Of a stretch of DNA of 64,000 nt, positions 1 through 9,171 are shown piece by piece. Where the stretch lies: the NCBI GenBank assembly GCA_964484195.1, contig CAZAER010000018.1, positions 1 through 64,000 of the forward strand. The letters run 5' to 3'. The stretch comes from JALHOP01 sp964484195 (lineage in GTDB: Bacteria > Myxococcota > XYA12-FULL-58-9 > JALHOP01). The notes under the pieces were generated by a model. The model was not told where the DNA came from and did not search any database. It saw only the letters and a program-made list of their open reading frames with translations. Position numbers and translations under genes: made by a program. Numbering within the stretch: position 1 is the stretch's first letter; the number at the start of each line of letters is the position of its first letter.

Positions 1-75
<75 letters not shown>

Positions 76-160
76 TTCTCTCCCTCGAGAATCGGCTGCC
101 TGAACCAGAACAAACCGTGACACGCTGCGTCTGCGGCAAGACGTGCGACGAGCCTGCTCC

Positions 161-799
161 ATGACTCCCGCCGAGCAACAGGCTCTGACGCTCGCGACAC
201 CACGACGGAACTACGGCCTGCTCGCTCGCCTGCTGTTCTTCGTGATGGACCTGTTCTACAGCCGGCACCGTTCGCTATCGAAAACGAAGGTGCTCGAGGT
301 CATCGCTCGCGTCCCCTACCAGTCCTGGGAACACGTGGCGTACGTCGCCGTGACGCATACGTACGGCGACCCGAGCTTCGCGCGACGCATCTTCGATTTC
401 GTCCGCGAATCGCGCGCTCAGCAGGACAACGAACAATGGCACCTGTTGATTCTCGAAGAGATGATTCACGCCAAGGGTATTCGTGAGAGCGTCATCCGCT
501 ATCGCGTCTTTCCCCAGATCATCGCCTTTTTTTACTACCATGTGAGCTGGCTGCTTTACGTCATCAAGCCGTCGCTGAGCTACGCGCTCAACGCCGACTT
601 CGAGGACCACGCCGAGCACGAATACATGGAGTTCGTGCGTGATCATCCGGAGCTCGAAAACGAGCCGTTCGTGAGCGCGTTCGAGGCGGACTACGGCCGC
701 TTCGACAGCGTTGCCGACGTGCTCCGCCAGATGGGCGTCGACGAGCGCCACCACAAAAACGAATCGCTGGCGCGCATACCGCAGTCGCGCTTCGCTTGA
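161..799 (+). CDS. Alternative-oxidase-like di-iron carboxylate protein
   Basis: A 212-residue protein from ATG 161; an in-frame GTG at 143 is an alternative start. It has the spaced ligand pattern of the alternative oxidase (AOX) family: Glu57 in SWEHVA, the ExxH pair Glu91/His94 in NEQWH, Glu148 in FEDHAEHEY, and a second ExxH pair Glu195/His198 in VDERHH. All expected iron ligands are therefore present, though the surrounding motifs differ from the canonical LET, NERMH, LEEEA and DEAHH forms. A hydrophobic stretch around residues 116-135 would suit an interfacial membrane protein. AOX enzymes oxidise ubiquinol and reduce oxygen to water without pumping protons. Here the oxidase activity is an inference from fold and ligands; another substrate is possible. 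It sits just after a tRNA gene and is convergent with the lipase gene, with no obvious operon partners. Confidence 0.72.
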   Translation: MTPAEQQALTLATPRRNYGLLARLLFFVMDLFYSRHRSLSKTKVLEVIARVPYQSWEHVAYVAVTHTYGDPSFARRIFDFVRESRAQQDNEQWHLLILEEMIHAKGIRESVIRYRVFPQIIAFFYYHVSWLLYVIKPSLSYALNADFEDHAEHEYMEFVRDHPELENEPFVSAFEADYGRFDSVADVLRQMGVDERHHKNESLARIPQSRFA

Positions 800-802
800 C
801 GC

Positions 803-1876
803 TCAGCTCGAGACGACGAGCGGCACGTCACGATTGATATAGCAGTGCTTCTCGTAGCCGCCGGGGCCGTGATCCCAGAGGATCTCTGGCTGTCGCACCG
901 CGCGTTGTTTGGGGATCGCGCTCCTCATGGCGAGGAGTCGATCGGTGGCAACGGCCTTGGCGGTGGGGTTCACCAGCATCCTGCCTGACGAGTTGAAGTA
1001 CAGCTCGGTGCCGACGTGCTCGTAGAGTGGCGGCGTGGGAATGTCCGCGATTCCGTCCCAGCACTTACGGTAGCGGTACGTGATCGCGTCGAAGCCGCGC
1101 TCGCGGTAGACGCTACGCAGCGCCGCATTCATGATGCGCGGCGAGCCGTAGGTGTAGACGCCGCTCACGGTTTCGCGGCCCAGCTCGAGCGCTGCGAGCA
1201 CCGCCGTCGCGGCGCCCAGGCTATGACCGGTGAGCAGCAAGCGCAGACCCGGAGCCGCGCGCTTGGCATCGGCGACGTGATCACGCATGGCCACCGAGAC
1301 CTCGGCGAGCCCCTTCTGGAAGCCATTGTGCGCGCGTCCGCCATCGCGGTGTGGCGTCGGCAGCGCATCTGCGTCCTTGATCAAGTCGCCCATGATGCGT
1401 GGATCGGTGCCGCGGAAGCTGAGCACCCCGACGTTGCCGCGCGTCGCCAGCACGCCGTGTGTGCCGCCTTTGCCGCGGAGAAAATCGATAGTGAAGCCAG
1501 CGTGCGCGAGATCAGCAAAGCCTTTGCCGACACGCTCGGGGTCGCTGCCGCGCTCGCCGAAGTCCTCATAGACGCGGCGCGACGCGACCGAGCCAGCCCA
1601 GGCTTGGTCCCCGGAGTGATGGGGTTCGATGCGAAAGCTGCTCCAGTCGTAGTCGTGCGCCGGCCCTGTTTCCTGGGGGAGCGGAGGCAACGAGTTGGCG
1701 CCAAGAAGCCGTGCGCGCAACGCGGGGTCGAGCTGCTCGAGCGCGTGAAAACGCTGCGCCGGAGGCATGGCAGCAAAGTCGGCCAGCGCGAAACCCAGTC
1801 CTTTGGCGGGCTCGGGCTGCGGCTGCGGGTCGGCCGGGCGGCGCTCGCGCTCGAAGAAAGCGCGTGACCTGGCCAT
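803..1876 (-). CDS. Class 3 (fungal-type) lipase family protein
   Basis: An alpha/beta hydrolase of about 357 residues from ATG 1876; a GTG at 1897 would give 364. The nucleophile elbow GHSLGAA lies near residue 220 and is followed by YTYGSPRI, the typical class 3 lipase strand. A catalytic Asp is likely in DGIADIPTPP and a catalytic His in the C-terminal GGYEKHCY segment. The first ~80 residues are Pro/Arg-rich and low in complexity, with no signal peptide seen. Class 3 lipases hydrolyse acylglycerols or phospholipids; the actual substrate cannot be read from sequence. The gene ends 4 nt from the convergent AOX-like gene. Confidence 0.85.
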   Translation of the reverse strand: MARSRAFFERERRPADPQPQPEPAKGLGFALADFAAMPPAQRFHALEQLDPALRARLLGANSLPPLPQETGPAHDYDWSSFRIEPHHSGDQAWAGSVASRRVYEDFGERGSDPERVGKGFADLAHAGFTIDFLRGKGGTHGVLATRGNVGVLSFRGTDPRIMGDLIKDADALPTPHRDGGRAHNGFQKGLAEVSVAMRDHVADAKRAAPGLRLLLTGHSLGAATAVLAALELGRETVSGVYTYGSPRIMNAALRSVYRERGFDAITYRYRKCWDGIADIPTPPLYEHVGTELYFNSSGRMLVNPTAKAVATDRLLAMRSAIPKQRAVRQPEILWDHGPGGYEKHCYINRDVPLVVSS

Positions 1877-1957
1877 TAGTGTCTCGACAGTTTTCACTGG
1901 CGGAGTATCGGTGCCGACGACGTTACGGTTTCGCCAACGTCGAGTGCCGGTCAGACG

Positions 1958-3445
1958 CTAGCGGGGCTTCTGCACGTGCGCCGCGAGCCAGGCGCGCAAC
2001 GCCGGAAGCGCGCCCTCGGCTAGACCCGCCGATGCGGCCTGCTCGCGCCGTGTGTCGCGAGCAACGGCAAAGAGCTCGTGGTTGCCGTTGGCAAGAGTCA
2101 CGACCTCGAAGTCGTGACCGCCTCGCAGGCGCTCGAGGACCTTCACCGAGGCCCGGGTTGGGATGCTCGCGTCGAGCGCACCATAGATGAAGAGCGCAGG
2201 TACACGCAGTCGCGACAAGGCCGGAGCCGGATCGAAGCCGCGATCCGCGGGTGCCCACCCAACGACGACTTCCGCCTCGTCCATGGTCAGATGACTCGGG
2301 CCGCTGTCGTCCTCGGCGAGCAGCTTACTGTGGACGTCCTCGAGGAACGTCGAGACGGTGGGCCCGGAGACCTCGGCGACGAAGGCGACCTGCTTGGAGG
2401 TCGATGCGGCGAGCGGGATGATCCAGCCAGCTTGGCTGATGCCGAACAGGCCGACACGCGCGGCATCGACGCCCGGCTCCGCCGCGAGCGCCGCCACGGC
2501 TGCATTCGCATCCGCCGCGAGTCGCTCGAGATTCTCCGGGCTAACGTTGTTCGCGTCTTTGGCGCCGCGACCGACGTACTCGCCGCCCGAATCACCGACG
2601 CCGCGCTTGTCGTAGAGGAGCACGTCGACGCCAGCGCGCAGGAACACGCGCGCCATCGCCTGTTGCCACCACTCGTCTCGCGCAATGCGGCCCGAGCCGT
2701 GCACGAAGACCACGCCCGGCCTGGGCGCGGCACCCTCGGCCCGCAGCACGGTTGCCGCCAACTCCACGCCTGCGCTGCTAAAGCGGACATCGTGTTTGAC
2801 GGGGTCGTGGCGTCGCGCCGCGGCGTGCCGGTCACCTACGTCGAGAGTCAGCTCGGTCACGCGGCCGTCGTTGTCGCGGATCAATCGCAGAGATCCGGCG
2901 CCTGGGAATGCTGTCGCAAGCCCCGGACCGACGAGGTAGGTGCCGTCGGTGAGTGGAAAAAGCGCGTGGGTCGCGCCGCTCTCGATATCGAAGAGCCGAC
3001 CGTTCGCAGCCTCCACGCTCACCAAGAACGCACCGCTCGTGCTCGCGTAGGTTCCGCCGACCTCACGAGCGAACGCCGTCGCGTCGAAGGATGCCAGGCG
3101 GTCGAAGCGCGCCATACCGCCGACATCGCCCTGCCCTACGGGACCCTCGATGATGCTCGCCGATACTTTTCGGAGCTCGAAGACATGCAGCGTCGCGTCG
3201 AGCACGACCTCGAACCTCAGAAAGTCGTCACCGGCTTCGACATGGCGGAGCGGCGCCGCGGCATCGGGACTGACCGTCCATCCTCGGCCGGCGTCGAAGT
3301 CGAGCCAGACGCAGGGCTGGTTCCCAGAGGGCGACGCCAAGCCGCCCACCCAGGTGCCATGCATGACGACAGCGGGCCTCTGGCAAGCCGCGAGCAGGCA
3401 GGAAACGAGGAGGAGCAGAAAGCAGCGCACCGTGCCGGCGACCAT
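1958..3445 (-). CDS. Exported alpha/beta hydrolase lipoprotein
   Basis: A 495-residue protein starting at ATG 3445, where a hydrophobic signal and lipobox (SCLLAAC) appear; the frame is open further upstream but would run into the divergent gene. The N-terminal ~190 residues look like a beta-rich domain. The hydrolase domain follows, with FVHGSG (oxyanion region), GISQAG (nucleophile Ser), YGALDASIP (Asp) and NGNHELF (His), a complete Ser-Asp-His triad. This layout resembles secreted esterases or peptidases of the dienelactone hydrolase/S9-like group. It is expected to be lipid-anchored in the envelope. The substrate is unknown. Confidence 0.8.
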   Translation of the reverse strand: MVAGTVRCFLLLLVSCLLAACQRPAVVMHGTWVGGLASPSGNQPCVWLDFDAGRGWTVSPDAAAPLRHVEAGDDFLRFEVVLDATLHVFELRKVSASIIEGPVGQGDVGGMARFDRLASFDATAFAREVGGTYASTSGAFLVSVEAANGRLFDIESGATHALFPLTDGTYLVGPGLATAFPGAGSLRLIRDNDGRVTELTLDVGDRHAAARRHDPVKHDVRFSSAGVELAATVLRAEGAAPRPGVVFVHGSGRIARDEWWQQAMARVFLRAGVDVLLYDKRGVGDSGGEYVGRGAKDANNVSPENLERLAADANAAVAALAAEPGVDAARVGLFGISQAGWIIPLAASTSKQVAFVAEVSGPTVSTFLEDVHSKLLAEDDSGPSHLTMDEAEVVVGWAPADRGFDPAPALSRLRVPALFIYGALDASIPTRASVKVLERLRGGHDFEVVTLANGNHELFAVARDTRREQAASAGLAEGALPALRAWLAAHVQKPR

Positions 3446-3539
3446 AGCGCGAAGCGCCGCGACCGGCCTCCTGCAAATGGAAGGGTTGTCTCGAGCCGCC
3501 TCGAAAAGATAACGTCCAGCGCCCTTAGCCGGAGACTCC

Positions 3540-6065
3540 ATGCGCTTTTCCGCCGTTGCCGTCGTAGCGTTGTGCCTCGTCGCCGTCGCTTGCAGCGATG
3601 ACAAAAAGAACGACCCGCCGGATCCATACGCTGCGGTGAGCGAAGAGATCGACTCCGCGCAGGGCGGCAGCATCAGCCTCGAGGACGGCTCGTTCACCGT
3701 CGACATCCCAGCCGGCGCCTTAGCCTCCGACACCACCATCAGCATTCGCCAGCTCAGAGACGACGAGATCCCGGCGTGGGTGCCGGATCGCATGGCTCCG
3801 GTCGTCGAGCTACTCCCCGATGGCCTCGTCTTCACCACGCCGGTGAGCCTCGCCTGGACCTTGCCGGAGAGCGCTGGTGTCCGCGATGGCAGACTGGTGT
3901 TCGCGGTCGCTGGTTCGCTCGACGACGCCAATCAGCGCATCGTGCCAGCATCGACCAAGATCGCCCACAGCGGCACCAACGTCGTGGTCACCGAGACGGT
4001 GAGCCACTTCAGCAACCACACCGCGTTCTTCGCGGACAAGGCCGGCGTCGAGAACTTCGCAGGTCTAGGGCTCGACGTCGGCTTCCCCGAGAACAATGAC
4101 TTCTATGTCGGCGACTCGTTCCTGCCGACCGTAGCACTGGTGTCCGTGAGCGGCGACGCTTACGACTTCGAGGTCGAGGGCAAGAGTATCAATCCGGCGC
4201 TCCACGTGCGCAGCTTCCCCGGCCACCCGCGTTCCTCGGAGTTCTCCGCAACCTCGCCCGAGATCCCCGTGACCTTCATCGGGGCGAACGACACCGTTTC
4301 GCTGGTTGGACCGATCTTCACCTGCAAGGAGGCGGTCGACGGTGCGATCTACGTGGTCGCCGTCAAATTCGAGCACGTCTTCTTGGCGAGCCAAGGCGCC
4401 GGCGGCATCGACGAAACCATCGAGTTCGAAGCCGAAGAAGGCGGCGTCGCCGACTGTCTCGCGCGCCCCGAGACCACCAAGAAGGACGACCAAGTGAACG
4501 TCGCCGAGACCCAGCGCGTCGTCAACGAAGGGGGCGCGATGGTGGCGAGCGGCCAGCAAGGCGTCGCCTTCAACATCCTGCAGGCGGCGTCCGAGATCTC
4601 GGACATCCTCGAGAGTCGCGACCCAGGCATCACTTACAATGGCGTGCCGGGCTTCCCCAACGCGCCCGGTCCCGATGAGTTCGCGTTCACCACGCCGAAC
4701 CAGACGTTCAGCGCCAACCGCGTGGGTGACGGCTATCAGCCGGTAGGCCTCGCGGCCGGCGGCGGACTGTGGAACAGCGGCGGCGAGCTCACGGTCACCG
4801 GCAACTCGCTCGCCTTCAATCAGGCGTGGAGCGAGACCGTCCCGGTACCGTCGGACATCCCGACGAACGTCATCGAGACCATCGATGGGCTGAACAGCAC
4901 CCTCGCGATCTCGTCGAGTCTCACCTTCGACGGCGTCTACGTGACCGGCTCGGGCTCCAGTCCGACACCGGGCAATGCGGGTTTCGGGGTGTTCATTCCA
5001 CGGTCCGCTATGACGGAGACAGCCGGGGTCTTGCGCGGCCGTATGATCCCGCAGGGCATCGTCGACGCTCTCACCGCCGACCAGGTCGACCTCGACGACA
5101 TCTACGTCGGTCTGGTGAACCAGACCACGACGAACGCCTGGTTCGACAGCCCGCGCGCCACCGACGTCCGTGCCATGAGCGCCATCGTCTTCCACGCGAG
5201 CGAGCTGGGCGGTACCACGAACCCCGGCAACTACACCGTCGAGCAGTGCAACGAGCTACCCGGTGAGTTCGTCTCGGTGGACGCCGACCGCACCGCAGTG
5301 CTGTGCATCAATCCCGGCACGTTCTGCTTCGTCAGCAACAACACCTACGAGGACGCTCCGCTCGCGCCGTCGCAGTGCTCCGGTCCGAACGGGCACCGCG
5401 CCTTCCAGATGAACTCGAGCGGCGGCAATGTCACCATCAGCGGCGGCAACTGGCCACTCGTCTGGGCGTCGACCGGCATCACCAGCGGCTACGTGATGAC
5501 CGACCCGCCAGCGTCGACGCCGCTGCGCGCCATCGTCCGTCAGCCCGCGGCGCGCGCCTTCTATGACGTCAACTTCAGCTACGTCGGCACCACGATGACC
5601 GTGAACAGCGCAGTGCCGTACGACGCCCCGGCGCTGCCGGTCTACGGCGCCCAGCACCATTGCGCGAGCCTGCCGCAGACCTTCGGGACGCCAGTCACCG
5701 ACGGCGACGACTTCGCGCGGATTTGCCTTGGCTACTATGGCACCGGCCAGACCCCGGGTGAGTGTTTCGTGCTCGGCGACGTCAACGCCACCGCCGAGAC
5801 CGAATTCTGTCCGACCGCCAGCTTGCCGCTGCGCTTCCGCGTCGTCAGCGGCAACCCGACCATCTCGCGTAGCAACTCGGGCTGGCAGATCACCGGCATC
5901 TCGAGCGGCACCAACAGCGCCTCGACGGCGACCGGCTTTGCCGCCGACACCAACGTCACCATCACGGTCGACGGGGATCCGGCGGGGACGACGACGGTCG
6001 TATTCAGCTACAACGCGAGCAGCGGCTACACCATCGTCTCGGTCGACGATCCAGGCTTGCCGTAA
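3540..6065 (+). CDS. Large secreted lipoprotein with ZU5-like N-terminal domain
   Basis: An 841-residue protein with a clean lipoprotein signal (lipobox VAVAC, Cys18) followed by a charged linker. Residues ~40-160 contain GGSISLEDGSFTVDIPAGAL, the hallmark of ZU5-like beta domains found in bacterial surface lipoproteins. The remainder is rich in Thr, Ser, Gly and Asn with scattered Cys, probably extended beta domains, and shows no catalytic motif I recognise. It is divergent from the hydrolase lipoprotein (94-nt shared upstream region) and convergent with mltA (1-nt gap). A surface or periplasmic structural or binding role is inferred. Confidence 0.8.
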   Translation: MRFSAVAVVALCLVAVACSDDKKNDPPDPYAAVSEEIDSAQGGSISLEDGSFTVDIPAGALASDTTISIRQLRDDEIPAWVPDRMAPVVELLPDGLVFTTPVSLAWTLPESAGVRDGRLVFAVAGSLDDANQRIVPASTKIAHSGTNVVVTETVSHFSNHTAFFADKAGVENFAGLGLDVGFPENNDFYVGDSFLPTVALVSVSGDAYDFEVEGKSINPALHVRSFPGHPRSSEFSATSPEIPVTFIGANDTVSLVGPIFTCKEAVDGAIYVVAVKFEHVFLASQGAGGIDETIEFEAEEGGVADCLARPETTKKDDQVNVAETQRVVNEGGAMVASGQQGVAFNILQAASEISDILESRDPGITYNGVPGFPNAPGPDEFAFTTPNQTFSANRVGDGYQPVGLAAGGGLWNSGGELTVTGNSLAFNQAWSETVPVPSDIPTNVIETIDGLNSTLAISSSLTFDGVYVTGSGSSPTPGNAGFGVFIPRSAMTETAGVLRGRMIPQGIVDALTADQVDLDDIYVGLVNQTTTNAWFDSPRATDVRAMSAIVFHASELGGTTNPGNYTVEQCNELPGEFVSVDADRTAVLCINPGTFCFVSNNTYEDAPLAPSQCSGPNGHRAFQMNSSGGNVTISGGNWPLVWASTGITSGYVMTDPPASTPLRAIVRQPAARAFYDVNFSYVGTTMTVNSAVPYDAPALPVYGAQHHCASLPQTFGTPVTDGDDFARICLGYYGTGQTPGECFVLGDVNATAETEFCPTASLPLRFRVVSGNPTISRSNSGWQITGISSGTNSASTATGFAADTNVTITVDGDPAGTTTVVFSYNASSGYTIVSVDDPGLP

Positions 6066-6066
6066 C

Positions 6067-7113
6067 CTAGCGCGGCACCAGCATCACGAAGGTGCCACGG
6101 TGTTTGAAACGTCCAGCGACTTCGGCGGCGGCATCACCGACGCCCCAGTAGATGTCCGCTCGAGCGGGCCCGATGATGGCCGAGCCGGTGTCCATCGCCA
6201 CCATCAAGTGGCGAAACGGCGTCGTCGGCTCGGCGCCCTCGATGGGCAGGTCCGCTGAAATGAACATCAGTGTCCCATAGGGATGCAGCTTGTGGTCGAC
6301 CGCGATGGAGCGCCGCGGCACCAAGGTGAAGCCCTGGGCACCGTGCCCCTGCTCGTCGCCCACCGCAGGGCTCGCCGCAAAAAACACGAACGGTTTGTTC
6401 TGCTGGCGAACCTCGACAGCAGGCTCGGGATTCGCAGCCATCCAGGCGCGGATCGCCTGCATGCTCATCTCCTCCGCCGGTATGATGCCGCGGTCGATGA
6501 GCACACGGCCGACCGACGTGTAAGGATGGTCCGTTTTCGCGGCGTACTCGAGCTTGTGGACGGTGCCGTCCTCGAGACGCAGGCGCGCCGAGCCCTGGAT
6601 CTGGGCGAAGAAGGCGTCGATGGGATCGGCCCAAAACAGCTCGAGACCTTTGCCCGACAGCGCGCCCGCTTCGATGTCCGCACGCGTGAGCTTCAAGTCG
6701 TCGGCGTTCGCAGGCTTGGCGTAAAGGGCCGCCGAGTAGCGCTCGCTACGGGTACGCGAGGCGGGGAACACCGGCACGTAATACGCGGTGATGAGCCCGT
6801 CTTCCTCGCCGACCGCGGCGATACGGGCGGGAACGAAGTTGTCTTCGAAGAAGAGGCGCGCGTCCTCCCCTGCGAGAGGTCCACGCGCGAGCGCCCGCCG
6901 GCAGATCGGGTGCAAAGCCCCTTCGGTCACGGCCCGGCAACTGCTCGCGAAGGTGCTGTACGCTACAGCGTGATCGTCCTGCACCCAACCGTCGAGATCG
7001 CTCCAACTGACGCTTCTGAGCTCGGCACCAGTGACCTGGACGCCGGGAGCAATGTGCGAGCGCGCACAGGTGAAGACCGTACAAGCCGCGGCGAGGACCA
7101 CGATTCTGCGCAT
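6067..7113 (-). CDS. mltA: Membrane-bound lytic murein transglycosylase A
   Basis: A 348-residue protein from ATG 7113, chosen because a basic then hydrophobic signal (MRRIVVLAAACTVF) begins there; the frame is open 23 codons further upstream. It matches the MltA architecture: an N-terminal domain with the GLITAYYVP segment, an inserted domain, and a C-terminal 3D domain with AMDTGSAIIGPARADIYWG, whose conserved Asp residues include the catalytic one. The family cleaves the MurNAc-GlcNAc bond of peptidoglycan to 1,6-anhydro products. The candidate Cys (FTC) is not in a canonical lipobox, so lipidation is uncertain. Confidence 0.9.
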   Translation of the reverse strand: MRRIVVLAAACTVFTCARSHIAPGVQVTGAELRSVSWSDLDGWVQDDHAVAYSTFASSCRAVTEGALHPICRRALARGPLAGEDARLFFEDNFVPARIAAVGEEDGLITAYYVPVFPASRTRSERYSAALYAKPANADDLKLTRADIEAGALSGKGLELFWADPIDAFFAQIQGSARLRLEDGTVHKLEYAAKTDHPYTSVGRVLIDRGIIPAEEMSMQAIRAWMAANPEPAVEVRQQNKPFVFFAASPAVGDEQGHGAQGFTLVPRRSIAVDHKLHPYGTLMFISADLPIEGAEPTTPFRHLMVAMDTGSAIIGPARADIYWGVGDAAAEVAGRFKHRGTFVMLVPR

Positions 7114-7244
7114 GTTCACGGCGCCACCAGATAGCGAATTCATCGCCGCGCGCAAGTTGCCCGACGCGGTGGCGGGGCTCACGAGCGCAACCTTCCCGAG
7201 TTTGACCAGATAACTTCGGGAACTTCACTCGAAAGGCGATTGTT

Positions 7245-9171
7245 TTGGCCTCGGAGCTCGCAACCCGGGCGGTAGAACCCGGTGCCGTCCTGCCCCCTGG
7301 GGGAAGCCCGGTCACGGAGCGGCCGCGTCCATTCCGGCGCGACACCCGTCCGCGCGTGCCGGTCGAGCCGCCCAAGCCCCCCATGGGGCTGCGTGAGCTT
7401 CTGGGAGTCGGTCCGAGCGAGCATCCGACGGGCTTTGCCGCCGTCCTGCGGCCTTCCAAGGTCCGGCCACTCGTCGCCCCGACCTTCCTCGAGAACCCCA
7501 AGAGCCTGCGCGAAGCCTTCGACGCCATCCCCGGCGGCGGCCCGGCGCGCACCCGTCAGCTCAGTGGCAACGTCGAATCCTGGGCGTCTACGTGGGACAT
7601 GCTGACGCGAGCCAACCGCACCATCGACGCGACCTACTTCATCGTCGAGCGCGACATCTACGGCTTTGCCTTCCTCGGCCACCTGCTTCGCAAGCAGCGC
7701 CAAGGCGCGCGCGTGCGCCTGATGACGGACGCGACGGCGGACTACAACGGCGTGCATGGCTTCACCCAACAGACGGCAAGGATTACCTCGAGGAGCTGGC
7801 AGCCGCTGGCAGCGAGGTCGCCATCTATCATCAACATCTGCAACGCCTGTTGCGCACGCCCGAGGCGCTCTTCCTCGGCACCTCGACCATTGCCGCGGTG
7901 AACCACGACAAGATCCTCGTCACCGATGGTCAGGTCGGAAAGACCGGCGGCCGCAACATCGCGCGTGACTACTTCGCCGACCCTGCGGACCTACCGGCTG
8001 CATGGCGCGACGGCGACTCCGAGGTGCGTGGAGAAGAGCAAGCGCGTGATTTCACCGCCGCCTTCGAGCGCGAGTTTCACAGCAGCGCCTCATCGCCGGT
8101 GCGGCGCGACGTCGGTCTCAATGTCACCCACCGCGACATCGAGCTCCTCGGCGCCTATCACCTCATGAATATCTGGATGAACGAGGCGCCCCTGAGCGAC
8201 GCGGAGCAACAGGTATTGCGCAGCGACCCCACACGCCGCTCCGCCATGGCGGAAGATCTGGTTCGGCGCGCGCTCGCCGCCCTCCCGCCGACGGCATCAC
8301 CCGCACCCCATCGACGCACGAACGTCAGGCCCTTACCCGTCTCGCCACCGAGCTCGTCGGCTACGCCCGGACCAGGGGCTCGGCACGCACCTACGACCGC
8401 AACGAGCGCTTCTTCGACGCCGAGGTGAAGGTCGTCGATCAGACCTCGCTCGCCGCCGGCCGCTACAACGAGATTGCCCCGGCGCTCACAACGCTCGTGC
8501 GCGGCGCCCAGGAGCGCATCGTCATCCAGAACCCCTACGTCGTCCTCACCAACGAAGAGATCGACGAGCTGGCGCGTGCCTCAGCGAATGGCGTCGAGAT
8601 TTGGTTCGGCACCAACAGCCCCAGCTCGACCGACAGCACGGTGACGCAAGCCTTCTTCTTGGAGGACTGGGCGTACATCTTAGCGCGCGTACCGAATGCC
8701 CGGTTCTTCGTCGCCACCGGCCAGAACAAGTTCCACGGCAAGATGGCAATCATCGACGACCAAGTGTCCATCGTCTCGAGCTACAACGCCGATTGGTTGT
8801 CCGCTTACGTGAACAGTGAGATCGGCGAGATTACGTGGTCGCGCGAGCGCGCAGCCGATCTCATGAGTGATTTCATGCAGGAATACAACGACCCGTCGAA
8901 CGGTGTGCGCGAGTACACCATTCGTCGCAACGCTGACGGCTCCGCGGTGCTCGTCGATCGCAACGCCGGCACCGGCCAGCCGCCCGACTGGCAGCCGGTC
9001 GTCGAATACGGTCCGGAGAATCACCTTTCGGCCAAGGTCCTCGCCGAGTATGCGCGACGCCGCAGCGATTGGCGGCGGCGACGCAGCTACCTCGCGCAGC
9101 TCGCGCCGCTGCAACATCCGCCGCTCACGTTTCCAGCACCGACGCCTGGCCGCAAGCGCCCTACTCCATAG
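7245..9171 (+). pseudogene. Phospholipase D / cardiolipin synthase-like gene broken by two -1 frameshifts
   Basis: One PLD-family protein is spread over three frames. Segment 1 runs 7245 to ~7770, segment 2 ~7770 to ~8285, and segment 3 ~8285 to 9171. Continuity is clear: segment 1 ends at VHGFTQ and segment 2 resumes at TDGKDYLEELAAAG; segment 2 ends at RRALAAL and segment 3 resumes at PDGITRTPSTHERQ. Both HKD motifs are intact: HDKILVTD (segment 2) and HGKMAIID (segment 3). Each shift corresponds to loss of one base; restoring two bases gives about 643 codons. The enzyme would cleave or transfer phosphodiester groups of phospholipids. The TTG start at 7245 is doubtful; GTG 7356 and ATG 7383 are in frame. 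The intact coding character suggests either sequencing/assembly error or very recent inactivation. The 3' end overlaps the convergent esterase by 11 nt. Confidence 0.85.

Noticed and set aside
2078..3601. A 507-codon plus-strand frame opposite the hydrolase lipoprotein
   Set aside because: It is the shadow of a gene with an intact Ser-Asp-His triad and signal peptide.
1958..3931. Longer start for the hydrolase lipoprotein (to 3931)
   Set aside because: The extension runs antisense into the divergent lipoprotein gene and would bury the signal peptide and lipobox that begin at 3445.
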